Origin: Micropterus salmoides | Taxonomy: Eukaryota > Chordata > Actinopteri > Centrarchiformes > Centrarchidae | Length of the DNA: 64,000 nucleotides | Assembly: GCF_014851395.1 (NCBI RefSeq) | Contig: NW_024040152.1 | Coordinates: forward strand, 20,140,308-20,204,307 | Direction of reading: 5' to 3' | Shown here: positions 23,014-34,240 of the stretch, piece after piece | How the letters are laid out: each line of letters begins with the position of its first letter | Position numbering within the stretch: the first letter of the stretch is position 1 | Notes under the pieces: model-generated | What the model was told of the DNA's origin: nothing | The model's input: only the letters and a program-made list of their open reading frames with translations | Database searches by the model: none | Position numbers and translations under genes: made by a program

Positions 23014-23795
23014 TTTGTCACAGAAGATGCAAAGTTTTTTGAAGGTCTAAAATGGAGTTTCACAATAGTCTTTCCAAAGGTAAACTTCATCGGTGTATTT
23101 TGATCCGTTTTAATCTCTATGTGAATGTTTTCAATGTGATTCTTGATCACTGGAAGGTAGCAGGGGGGATTAAAATATTGTGTGACGTCCCCGTATGTTT
23201 CTTGTATATCGATCGTTCTCAAGAGCGGAGCGTATGTATCGACAACCAGCTGACACCGAACCAGATCACTGTAGACATATAGATGGGACATACCAGCTTT
23301 TATATCTGCTGGGTAGGGTGCCATCCTCTGATTGAACTGTAACCACTTCCCCGGTTCAAAAACCCCAACATGTAAGCAACAGGAGGATAAAAACGGAGAT
23401 GAAATTGCCCCCCTGCCTGAAATTCAAATCTCTTTTGAATGAGACTAAAGAGAAAATAAATATCAGAGCCAATTTTTCTAAGAAATGCGAAACTCGAGCC
23501 TGAGCTGTTCTATGTTGTGATAATATCCTCCCCTAAACCTCTGACGGTGGACCTCACTGTCTGACTCTCCTTCTGAGGGTTTATTACTCCAATCAAAGTA
23601 GGCATCCCCATTAGATATGTTAAACCAGGTATGCGGATATGAAATCTCTGTCAAGGCCACTTGCCACCGACCCTCTAAATTAAGGTGCTGGGCTAAATCT
23701 ACATGGTACCTAGAGCTCGTATTATTTTTAAATACTTCGAGACTGGCGTTGGAAGGTAAAGTCACGTAAAACCCCTCTCCGGAGGCTTGATACAT
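23010..23795 (-). pseudogene. Polinton conserved virion-type protein (possible minor capsid)
   Basis: 23795-23478 (starting MYQASGEGFYVTLPSNAS) and 23324-23010 (with MSHLYVYSDLVRCQLV) look like the N- and C-terminal parts of one protein. The intervening sequence, about 23478-23325, stays open in a different frame, so at least one frameshift lies near 23470 and another near 23320. The gene keeps a place next to the major capsid gene as in other Polintons. A minor-capsid or penton-position role is an inference from that position, not from a fold I can show. Confidence 0.5.
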
Positions 23796-23830
23796 GTTGT
23801 AATGACTACAAATCCAATGTATCTGTTTTT

Positions 23831-24690
23831 TTATATATTTTTTAGGTCTCTTGCTTTGACCCAGCTGTTAAACTTCTCAGGCCAGTTTTTCCAGCGCACC
23901 AGCATTTCTTTTCTCCCCCTGATACTGCGTTCCTCTAGGATTTCTTCCACTTGAAATGCTTTGTCTTTAGCAACCTTTACTTTTTGCAACTCTGCTTCAT
24001 AGAATGTACCCTGTATAGGTTCTCCGTCATAATCATTCAGTTTATAAACGGGGGGTTGACGAGGAATGCATTCTGTCACTGTAAAAAGTTCATCTGTATA
24101 ACTCTGTTGATATTTTTTATCAAATACTCCTCTCAGTTTTGATATTCTTACCAAATCCCCCACATTAAATTTCATCTTTAAATCATTTTTGCGCCGAATA
24201 GGAAATGTGCCGTACAGGTTTTCAAACACTTGAGAGGTATTTTCTGACGTGACCTGCATAGACTGCATTTTTATACTTTTATGATAGCTATTATTATAGC
24301 TTTCAAGCAATGCCTGTAAGACATCCAAGTATCTACAGGTGTTTGTAGCTGTAAAAAACCTCCACATTTGCGTTTTTAGCGTACGGTTAAATCTTTCAAC
24401 CACTGACGCTTTTAAGTCACTGGCCGTTGCAAAATGATTAATACCTTGTTTTGTCATTAATCTTTCAAAAGTCTTGTTAAAGAATTCTTTACCCGCATCC
24501 GTTTGTAACTTTTCAGGGCTCCGGCTGTCTTTTAAAATAGACTCAAATGCCTTAGAGACCTCGACCCCTGTTTTTTTCTTCAAGGGTCTAGCATATAGCC
24601 CGTTTGGAAAAAACATCGATTACTGTTAATAAATAATTAAAGCCATCATTGTGTTCAGCCAAAGCCTGCATATCGCACAGATCCGATACT
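23831..24690 (-). pseudogene. Polinton integrase with chromodomain, 5'-truncated
   Basis: 24616-23831 encodes a retroviral-type DDE integrase: an Asp and a Glu of the core are visible around KLQTDAGKEFF and VVERFNRTLK, followed by a C-terminal chromodomain-like end (EILEERSIRGRKEMLVRWKN ... WVKARDLKNI). Upstream of 24616 the core continues (DLCDMQAL, then LLTVIDVF) in a shifted frame, so a one-base lesion lies near 24605. The N-terminal zinc-binding part is missing because the gene is cut at about 24690 by the repeat block. The chromodomain is expected to guide insertion into chromatin. Confidence 0.85.
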
Positions 24691-24691
24691 G

Positions 24692-25162
24692 GTGTATTCG
24701 TAGCATATTGGCCCTGTATTAGTCATAATAAAACACTTATTCTGCATGCCCATGTTCTACCATTACTACACCATTAACTAAGACTTTACCCAATATAAGC
24801 TGATCTCAATAGGCAATGCTCAGTAGGGGCCTTATAAGGTGGTAGTACCACAGGAAAAGTCATTTTCCCTTAATAACACTGAATAAATATGGTCTATTCT
24901 TATGTAAAAAAAACACACAACTGCCAGAGTTAATAGTGTACAAATTGCTCTAAATTAAGTCTTTGTAATTTAGAATATGTTCCCCATTGTTTATACTTAA
25001 TTCATAAGTAGTTGTTATTAAGTTATTAAACCCCACATGTTACTTTTCTAAAGTTGCCTCCTCTTCCCTCTTCATAAATGCATTACAGCACATAACTACT
25101 GCAAATAGCAGACAGCCAAGTGAGTACAAATATCTCCTTTATTAATAAACAACCTCAGAGAT
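24692..25162 (-). repeat. Inverted copy of the 43380-43875 repeat
   Basis: The reverse complement matches 43380-43875 over nearly its whole length with a few indels. Shared stretches include CAATATGCTACGAATACACC, AGTGTTTTATTATGACTAAT and ACTTGGCTGTCTGCTATTTG. The outer edge cuts the Polinton integrase at about 24690. An AATAAA-type signal lies at the inner edge near 25140. The two copies are about 18 kb apart in opposite orientation. Confidence 0.85.
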
Positions 25163-25777
25163 GTTTGTACATACAATAAACACAACATGCAAAATTGGCG
25201 ATCATATTTACCAATGCAACTGTATAAAAATATAAAAACATAAAATATAAAACCTACTCAGTCTAAAACAAACTTCCTCTTCAGTAGTTAAACTACATTT
25301 GACAAGGATTGGGAAATCTGTTTAAATTGTACAATGACGTAACTTTCAAAACCCATGTACATGTACAGTTTAAGAGCTCTCTGTTGTGTATTTTGAGATA
25401 AAACATAAACCTAGGCCTCTATGAAACAGCTCTATAGTGGCTAAAAAAAGAATGTTGTACGGGTTTCAGTCACTTAAACACTATGTTTCAAAACATAATT
25501 TAAACTCAAAAAAGTAGCTAACATTTTAATATATAATCAACAAGGGAAGAAGTTAGCCTCTAGATTTCATATCCTCTATGATTGTTTTTTTCTCAGGGGA
25601 AATGTGGGTGGCAAAGGACAGCAGGGTCTCAGTTTTAGGCTGTTGAATGTTTCAGGATCTACAATCTTGAGCTCTGCATCTTGATGGTTCCCCTATCCAC
25701 TCCATTGGTCCTGAAGGCTTCGGTCATTGTGCGGACACGTCTGAAGGTTTTCAGGACTTTGATATTTTTGGATAACC
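25163..25777. other. Non-coding DNA; possible 3' UTR of the minus-strand gene candidate
   Basis: AT-rich; open frames are short. If the gene candidate at 25778-26477 is real, much of this would be its 3' UTR. Confidence 0.3.
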
Positions 25778-26477
25778 TCAGCTGGCCCTTTGACTGACAC
25801 AAAAAAGAAAAAATGAGGGATGAATACAGACCAAGGCTTATGCAGCTGAAACTGTTCTGACTGTAGAAAGTATTAAGCAAATTCAAAAGGTACTATCTAT
25901 CTATTTTTATTTTAATATTAGCAATATTTTTTTTTGATGACAACTAATAATTTACTGGGCAGGAGGTTCAAGTAAAGTCTTCTTACCTCTCATATGAGCT
26001 CGCCCTGACATGGTCTGAGTTAAAAGAAACATGAGGGAGTGACAGATAGGAATAGCATACAACACAGTTTATGAAACAGTTTTAAACCCAGGCTCATTGC
26101 AATTACATGGTATGTTAATTTAACTTGATGATCCACAAACAAGTTAACACCCGATTCACTATATGGCAGTAGTACCAAAGTTCAGCACTGCTTAAACTGT
26201 TGGGTTCTCGTTTAGCCATCATTTTAAAGGCTACTGCAGTGTTACAAATTGTTTCTACAGTTCATTTGACAAGGTATTTGTTTGGGACCATACCTTCAAA
26301 AGGTATACATTTGCTACATACAGTAAAAAGCCAACAACTAAATTGGACATGCTCCTCAATTAGGTCTTACTCAAAGGCTGACGGACACAAAACTTTACCT
26401 GGGTCATTTCTGGTCCTTTCTGTTAAGTCTGCCATCAACTTATCTTCAGGGGCCGGAGACTTCTTCTTTGCCTTAGG
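25778..26477 (-). CDS. Candidate 3' exons of an unrecognised spliced gene
   Basis: Three minus-strand segments have strong splice signals and matching phases. The first is 26477-26399 (79 bases, acceptor ATAATCAG, donor CAG/GTAAAG). The second is a 28-base microexon, 26014-25987 (acceptor after TTTCTTTTAACTCAG, donor AGAG/GTAAGA). The terminal exon starts at 25793 (after a long pyrimidine tract ending GTGTCAG) and stops at 25780-25778. The encoded tail begins PKAKKKSPAPEDKLMADLTE, a Lys-rich then acidic segment, and ends SQRAS. I recognise no family, and upstream exons were not found between 26478 and 28200. Treat as a hypothesis. Confidence 0.3.
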
Positions 26478-28200
26478 CTGATTATATAAAAACCAAAAGA
26501 TTAAAGAAACAATTAAGAACAAATAGATTAAAACTTTGCTGAGAAAAAGGAGGAATTTATATTGAATAATTGAACAAACACTGGGCTAAAATGCAGTGAG
26601 GTGACAAATGATTAGAATTAGCAGTAACATTTCCCCTGCATATCACGGCCCATCTAATAAATATGTAGCCTAGAAATATACAATGCATCACCACACTAGC
26701 AAGCATGACACTTAAGGTCCAGATATTTGGCATGCTAGATATCTGGCAGACGTCGGCGATGTGTCAGAAATGTGTTGGGCAGTTTTGATGCGTCGTTGTG
26801 TAGTTCACACATAATGACTGGCAACCGGCGATTAAGTCGCGAGCTCGCCAGGTGGCAAATCAGGCCAACAATCAGTCTAAAGCCTAGTGTGAACTAGGCT
26901 TTAGACCTCATCAAATTGCATTTAAGGCAATAGTGACAGCAGCAATAACGTTCAACCATGTCCAAAGTCAATAACAAGTAAACATTTGTCACATTACAAA
27001 AGGTTGTAAAGTGAAATCAAGTTTGTAACTCCCTTCTGCTCCATAGTAGACATTATACAGTATAAAGGAATCATAAAATGGATGAATTTGAGTTTGATAG
27101 TCTCATAGCTTGGATAAAGATGATCTGCAGTCTAGTGCTCTCACTAGACTAGACTAGACATTGTATGTTTTGTAAAAACAATGTATACTACTGCTCTTAT
27201 TAATGCGTGTGCAAAAAAAAAGTCAGGAGTGAAGTACTCCTTGCTGCTCTTGAATGAATATGCTATAAAAAAGTCTTGAAATACTTGCTTTGCTTACTTT
27301 GTTAAATACTGTATATAGCTACATACTGTATAGCATCATCTTGTCTTAGAAGCTGCAGTGTTTTCAATTTGGCTGATTGTTGAGTCAGTTAATTATTTTT
27401 CAAGTAAAGTGGATTCATTTCTACAATGAGCTTCTGAGCAGGTTGTTCATCACATTTTAGGAAGAGAAGGGACAGGGAGTATTAAAAGTGATATAATAAT
27501 ATAAAGAGTAACATAAATAGTTACTTTTAATAGCCATTAATAAGTAAAGTAGTTGTATTACTTTTTTAAGGAGTCATAAGCAAAATATAACATAATAATT
27601 GCAGAGGAACTTGCCCAGCACTCTTGGCGACCCATTTTAGCATTTTGCAGAGAAACACAGACAGCTGTTATCTCTTACGACGCAGTGGAAATTTTACAAG
27701 CACACCAGTGCAGATCTCATTTGTTAGCTACATCATTGGTTTTATTTTGAGAGGCTGCGCAGTCAGCAAGCCTCCACATGCGGAGCAGCTGCTTATGTAA
27801 AGTTAAACGTAATTGCGGGTCCAGGAGGAGTTGCTGTCTTTTTAGTGACTTTATAAAACGTACTACTGATGGAGAAGTCAAAGTCATCAGCACAGACACA
27901 TACATGCCATACATACAGGCCAGACAGAAAGCGGGGCAAGCCGCTGTGTTTGTAGGTGTAACGTTAGGTGTGTGTGTATGTGGGGAGGGGGAAGAAAAGA
28001 GAACCCAAGGGAGAAGGAGCAGATTCGATTAGTGAACAAGTTAAACACTAATTTAAGGTGGAGAATGAAGTATAATGAAAATGGTTGAATAAGAAATAAT
28101 CTACTAGAAATGGAAATACACCGACACTGAATCGTCGCCCCTTTCTCTTTTCAGTGGCACTATAACGTTAGCTAGCTAAGTTGCGCTTATGTAGTGGAGG
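26478..28200. other. No gene recognised
   Basis: AT-rich sequence. Short ORFs at 27717-28032 occur on both strands and lack recognisable motifs. Confidence 0.4.
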
Positions 28201-28201
28201 G

Positions 28202-30173
28202 TCCAGCTGCAGCCTGCAGACAAACGTGACGGAAGTTGAACTTCCATATATGGTTCGTCCCACAAGCCACCGCGCACAAAACGTGATGACGTTTATCTTG
28301 GCCAGGACCAATCAGTGTACATTATGCGTTAATATTTACTCTATACTATAATTATATAAAATTATAATATATTAATACTGTAAATATTTATTTATAATAG
28401 CGTAATGATAATAATGAAGCAGTGTTTCAATTCATACTGTTGTTGTTATATATTTTATTTGTTCCAAAGTGATTTTAAGTTTCACAAACCAAGAATATTC
28501 TGTACATCACGAGCCAGATGTATCTTGATTTAGGTTAAAACTTTACAACATTACTAAGAATTTAATGATAGAATAGCGTTACGAACATTAACACTATCGT
28601 TCAGCGGTTGCTGGACACGTCTGCTGTATTGGCTGCAGTGGTCTGTGTGACTGGACCTGGGGCAGCTAACCGGAGCTAGCTGGCTAACTATTCCTGACAG
28701 CCCCCGAAGTATATTATTCTTACCCTAACCATCACAGGGTGTGTGCCTAAAGTTATTGATTGTATGTCAACTAGTGTTGTGTCGTTCAATGAACATTTCG
28801 TTCATAAGATCTAATCGTGTGTATGACTCGGGAGGAACGAGTAGTCTCAGTGAGTAATTCGTTCATTTTCACGCATGCGTGAAGGATCTTGGACTCTTAC
28901 GTTCACTCGTCAACATGGCAGCTGCATGGGATCCGTCAGCACAGGAAACAGAATTGATTAGTTCACGACTCTCAACAGAATTACCTCGGAGGTCGTCTCC
29001 TCTCCAAAACAAACCGACCCGGTCATTAAAACATTGCCACATAGCAACGTTAACGTTAGCCCTATGGTGTGTTACAGCTAACTGCTGATCCAGGTCCGCC
29101 AGAGAACGCAACGTAACTTTTACTTTTTATTTATCAACAGAGCCATGCTGTTGTTTCACAGCTCCTGATTGGTAAACAACCTGGCCGTGTTTGAGAGCGA
29201 TGTGCTCATGTTTGTTTCTCTGTCTGCAGAATCAGGACCTGATGTGGCCCAGGATCGGGAGTAACAGGTGAAAAACCTTTAAATCCAAAAATAAAAAGCA
29301 TTTTGAATAAACAGGTATTTTTCCCAACACAGGTAAGGTTAAATACATTTTACAGGAAACACAGATCAAGGTAAGTATTTCAACAAGGTAAGAATTTAAT
29401 TTAGGTAGAAGGTAAGTATATTTAGATTAGGTAAAAGTATTATTTAACAGCAGCGTGCAGGGGAGATGGCATGCAGGAGGAGGAAATGAGACGGGTACAC
29501 GGGAGACAGCCACACCTTCGCCGGGTCAGCGCGACAGAGAGTGATCAAAAGGTGAATTTGTGCATTATACTTTGTCAATTAAAGCAAGCCATGTTTGAGA
29601 ACGCCGCTGTTTTGTAATCGCCCACTAGAGGGCTGCAGCGCCACAATAACCAGCCTAGTTCAAATGAACAAAATGACTCAAAAAAAGATTAGTTAATTTT
29701 AATGAACGAGATTTGAAGATTCGAGTCTATCAAAGAGTCAAACTTGCCATCACTAATGTCAACTGGTTAACGTTAACCCTACAGTGGCACACATCGGCCA
29801 CTAGCAGATAGGGCTAACCTCCATTGTGTTGCTGTGCAGTCTCCGTTGACGTTACTGCAGCTATATATTGACACCCACCGGCACCGTGGTCGGCACTTTT
29901 CAACTCTGAAAAAGTTTCACACATTTTCGATTCGCCGTCAATTTTCGTCAGACTGCCGACGTTCCAAATCTACACAGTTGATTTCTCGCCTCAGAACTTC
30001 TCAGAAGTCTATTTAAAGTTCTGTTGTTGGCCTCTAAAGAATAAAACTGTTAACATTAGGATCTATACTGTACGTGAGCCGAGATTAACGTCATCACGTT
30101 TTGTGTGCTGTGTCTTCTGGAACAAACCATATTTGGAAGTTCAACTTCCATGAGGTCTGCGGGCTGCAACTGG
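28202..30173. mobile_element. Inverted-repeat element split by a hAT copy
   Basis: About 100-base arms face each other: 28202-28303 and 30078-30173. They share GGAAGTTGAACTTCC-like and AAAACGTGATGACGT sequence. The hAT element at 28772-29755 lies between them; without it the element would be about 1 kb. No coding sequence and no clear target duplication was found, so the superfamily is unknown. Confidence 0.6.
28772..29755 (+). mobile_element. Non-autonomous hAT element, 984 bp, with 8-bp TSD
   Basis: The ends read TAGTGTTGTG... and ...TTGCCATCACTA, and the element is flanked by a perfect 8-base duplication ATGTCAAC (28764-28771 and 29756-29763). Eight-base duplications with short CAGTG/TAGTG-type ends are typical of hAT transposons. 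No transposase is encoded, so it would have moved with an enzyme supplied elsewhere. A relative in opposite orientation forms the outer shell of 30478-40439. Confidence 0.9.
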
Positions 30174-31137
30174 ATATACTTGAAGTAGTGGGTTACCAAA
30201 CACTTACCAAAGACTAATAAATTGGCTATGTTATGAGTTATGTTTGAGACTGGACATAATTTAATGTTAACTTACCATTTTTGATCCAGGTCGTGTCCAG
30301 CCTTTTCTTGTCTTGGCCGGCGCCAAAGCAATGCGGAGTTCATGTGGGTCCTCTTTGATGATCGGATGGGAACTGTGCACACCAGGAGGAAGTACATGGA
30401 TGCTAAACACTGATTGGTGGATAGCTATGTTAACCATTATTTTTTGAAGGACGCTTTCCGCTATTTTGTTTCTTCACTAGTGATGGCAAGTTCGACTCTT
30501 TTGACAGACTCGAATCTTCAAATCTTGTTCATTAAAATGAACTAATCTTTTTTTGAGTCATTTCGTTCATCTGAACTAGGTTGGTTATTGGCGCTGCAGC
30601 CCTCCAGTGGGCGATGAAAAAACAGTGCCGTTCTCAAACACGGAAGGCTGCCTGGCTTGCTTTAATTGACAAAGTATAATGCACAAATTTACCTCTTGAT
30701 CACTCTCTTTCATCATTATATAACCCCCCCTGGGCCCACAACCAAATTCAAACCATGTAAAAACCACAGAAATATGTCTATATGCAATCCACTACTCCGG
30801 CTAAATCCTTCCATTTTCACAATCTTTCCTGAGTACACAACCATCAATGGAAGGAATGTGGCTTGTACATTCACCTACTGTATGTCCATCGGGGACGATT
30901 GATTACTTGTTAAGAGATGATACACCAGAGGGCAAGCATGAAACTGACTGTATGGATTCCTGCTGTGTCAAACTGGCCAAACAATCTCTGTTTTATCACT
31001 TTAAAGTTGCCGTTGTGCTGCTGATGCGCTAATGTGATGTTTGCTGGATGATTTTCCTTTCACTGTGGGAATGTGTTTTAAGTTCAAAATAATGTATTGA
31101 AAAGGAAATGAGTCAAATAAATGCTGGTGATGGTTCT

Positions 31138-32551
31138 AACATGGAGCTTGAGTCAAGAGAAATTAAACTCACGCCAAAGGCCTTGGATATATAAGATTAT
31201 CCATCAATAAGATTGAGAAGCTCCAACGGGAGTGCAAAGGGATTGTGAATAAAATTAAAGGGCTCATACCACAAATGAAATCATTAATGAAAACCAGGGA
31301 AGATGCTTTGGCAGTGCAATCCCTCTTTGGGAATTTAATGGAAGAGCGGCTACGTAAGAGGAAAGAACAGCTTCATCTGGATGAGGAAATTGCAGCGCAA
31401 TAGACTAAAAGTGGGAAAAACTCTGCAACAAGGCATTCGGATGGAATATTTGGAAAGAAAACTTCAAACTCTTAGTGCTAATGCCCATCCATTTGTTTCT
31501 CAAATGTCACAGAAGGAAATCCAATGTGAACACCTGGATACAGGAAAAAGGCATGACGATAAAATCCCATCTCAATTAATTAAATCAGACCATACATCAT
31601 TTAGATGCTCTGAACCATCCATGTATCACAATGCTCAAGAAAACATACAAATGCAATAGGGAAATGCTTCAAATGTCTATATTGATGATGAAAACAATGT
31701 GTTTGGCATTATGAGGAAGCTAAATGAAATAACTACACTGTTGATACAGCAGCAATGTCTTTCATCTTTGCCAAAGAGAGAGATACCAATCCATTGAAAT
31801 ATCATGCATTTATGAAGGCTTTTGAGAACGGTGTGGAAAGGAACACTGGGAGCTACAGTGACCATCTTTATTTCCTGGAGCAGTACACTAAAGGTCATCC
31901 ATGTACACTGGTTAGAAGCTGCCAACACATTGATCCTGAGAGGGGATATATAAAAGCTAAAGCTTTGTTACAGCAGTTTGGCAATGCACAGCGGGTTGCA
32001 TCTGCTCTTCAAGATTTTTCCTTAGAGGTTGCTGTAATGCTGTGGAAGAGGTGCAATATCTGCATGAACTAGACATGTCTGCTAATATGTTGACCATCAT
32101 ACAAAAATTACCTAAGGATAAGTGGAGAACTGGGGCATGTGAAGTAAGTAAGAGAGCTACATTTATTGACATCACTAATTTCATCGAGAGACAAGTGAAA
32201 ATCCTAACTGACCCCGTGTTTGGAAACATACAGGATGCTCCATCTGTAACAACAAAAGGAGTTACATGCAAGCACAGCCTACAGTCGCATCCTGGAATAA
32301 AAGGAACTAGCTTTGCCACTACTGTTGCGCCTGCTGTGGAAGAGGACACACATTGGATTCGTGTCTCCAGTTGGGAAAAAGACCTCACAAAGAGAAGATA
32401 GGTCTTCTTGAGAGAACTGTTCGTTTCGGCTGTTTGTGTATTGGACACATCAGCGAAGTTTGTAGAAAATGGATTACCTGTGAAAAATGTGGGCTTAAAC
32501 ATCCAACCACACTCCACATTCCTCCAAAAGAAAAGGAATATGGACTTTGAA
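31138..32551 (+). pseudogene. BEL/Pao retrotransposon gag, broken
   Basis: The frames 31381-31656, 31755-32072, 32042-32401 and 32353-32550 together resemble BEL/Pao Gag. There is a helical start, then a central domain (LKYHAFMKAFENGV, LYFLEQYTKGHP, CQHIDPERGYIKAKALLQQF), then FIERQVKILTDPVFG. A zinc-knuckle-like stretch follows (CLCIGHISEVCRKWITCEKC). Several frame changes separate them. Protease and the front of the reverse transcriptase, which should follow, are missing because an L2 lies here. Gag would form the virus-like particle. Confidence 0.8.
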
Positions 32552-32699
32552 CAAGCTGGGAGGAAATCAGAGGTGTCCGTAGACAGCACTCTGAGTGGTG
32601 TTAAATGTAACACTTCTACGTTACATTTTTTATATTCTTGTATTTAACTTAAGTTTTTAGCTTAAGTTTTATGTGGTTTAAGGATTTTAGTCATCCTAC

Positions 32700-34139
32700 A
32701 TGGATTTTAAGGTAGATGACTGTAAAAACGCTATCAACGCTACTGACCACAACAAAGCTCTGGCGTCTAGCGTTATGCTAGCCGAGATAACTCTGCCCCA
32801 TGAAGACTGCACACTCCTTAAGAAAGCGAACAAAAAGATTGCTGACCTTATGGAAGACATCCGCCGACTTTCAGAGGAACTCAAAGAGAAAGATTCCCTG
32901 CTGACTGGCTTTATGGATGTGGCTTCAGTACAAGCCAAACAGATTGTTTCTCTTAGCGCAACCGCTAACATCCAGGACACTGTGCTATGGGACCCCTCTA
33001 CCCTTCCAAGGCTTTTCTCCTGCTCGACTCCGAAGCATCAGTCAACCTTGGCTGAAGTGGTGGTCTGTGGCTGCAAGAGAGGCTCGGACGGGGCTGCCTC
33101 TCCTCCGCACATCGACCTCTCCAACCACTATGCAGCCCTGTCTGACGACACTCCGGTCCATCCAGCGGCTGCACCTGTGGCTTTGAGTCTCCCTAATACG
33201 GATCTCTTTTGGCGGATAGTGCCTGCCGACACCATTGCATCTCTTCCACCAGCTACATCTCCTGCACTGGCGGCAAACGGTGATCGGCTGGGCTGCCGGT
33301 CTGCCGCTGGCCCTGATGGGCGGCCGTCATCCCAGTCAAAAACCTCCGCTTCCCGACGTAGGATCATGAAGGAGGCTGTGATCAGACGCTCCGGAGGCCG
33401 TCTCTACCCTGGACCGTCGGGTAGCCCTTCTCTCAGGTCTGTTACTGCTACTCCAACACAACACTCGGCAGCTCACACACTCCATCCTCAGTCCGCACAT
33501 TGTGTTGAAGCAGATTCTGCTCAGTCCTGCTCTGGAACCCCACAAATGGCATCTCCTCATCCCCTTTTCTCCCCAACCACACTAATAATTGGTGACTCCA
33601 TAACCAGAAACATCCGTTTCTTTAACGCTACCACTCACTGCTTCCCCGGTGTCACCACAGCTGACATTTTAAAAAAACACCAGGACCTAATGCCATCGCT
33701 CCCATCCTCCATCACAAGAGTGATAGTCCATGTGGGAACAAATGACTGTTCAGCAGTCTGAGCTGACAAAATCAGATTTTAACCGTCTTTTTAACTTTGT
33801 GGAAAGTCCGTTTTTATCTCTGGTCTCATTCCCACAGTTGGTCGCGGTGCTGGCCGCTTCAGTAGACTCCATGGCCTCCACAACTGGCTCCAGTCCGCCT
33901 GCAGGGCTCACTGTGTGTGTTATATCTATAACTTTAATATTTTCTGGCAAAGAATGTCTCTTTTTAAGACAGACGGACTTCACCCAAACAAACAGGGCTC
34001 AGAAATGTTAGCTGCTCACATACAGCATGTGGTGCGGTCTTCCACACATGACTGCCTCTGTCTCCACCTGCTGGCATGTAAAAATGTCTGCTCCCAGCGT
34101 TGTTCCAAAGACTTCTATTCCTGTCATCATCAGGCATAG
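32700..34139 (+). pseudogene. L2 LINE ORF1 with SGNH-esterase domain, frameshifted
   Basis: 32700-33761 encodes 353 residues starting MDFKVDDCKNAINATD. It has an N-terminal coiled-coil-like region (KKIADLMEDIRRLSEEL), a low-complexity Ser/Pro middle, and the front of an SGNH/GDSL esterase domain: the nucleophile block in IIGDSITRNIRFF and VHVGTND near the end. The Asp-His block (DGLHPNKQGSEM) appears at about 33970-34010 in another frame. At least one frameshift, near 33760, therefore splits the domain. ORF1 proteins of L2/CR1 LINEs bind the element RNA; the esterase role is not settled. Confidence 0.8.
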
Positions 34140-34240
34140 ACCAGTTAACCGAAATGCGCAAATCCCACACAGAAATCATAGTAATCTTATAAGGATTAGG
34201 ACAACTGCACAAACTCCAGCACCTAGAACAAACATTTAAA

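Noticed and set aside
25987..26014. MSGRAHMR reading of the microexon, which recalls the start of Piwi proteins
   Set aside because: Only a few residues agree, there is no downstream Piwi sequence, and the phase from the previous exon gives another reading.
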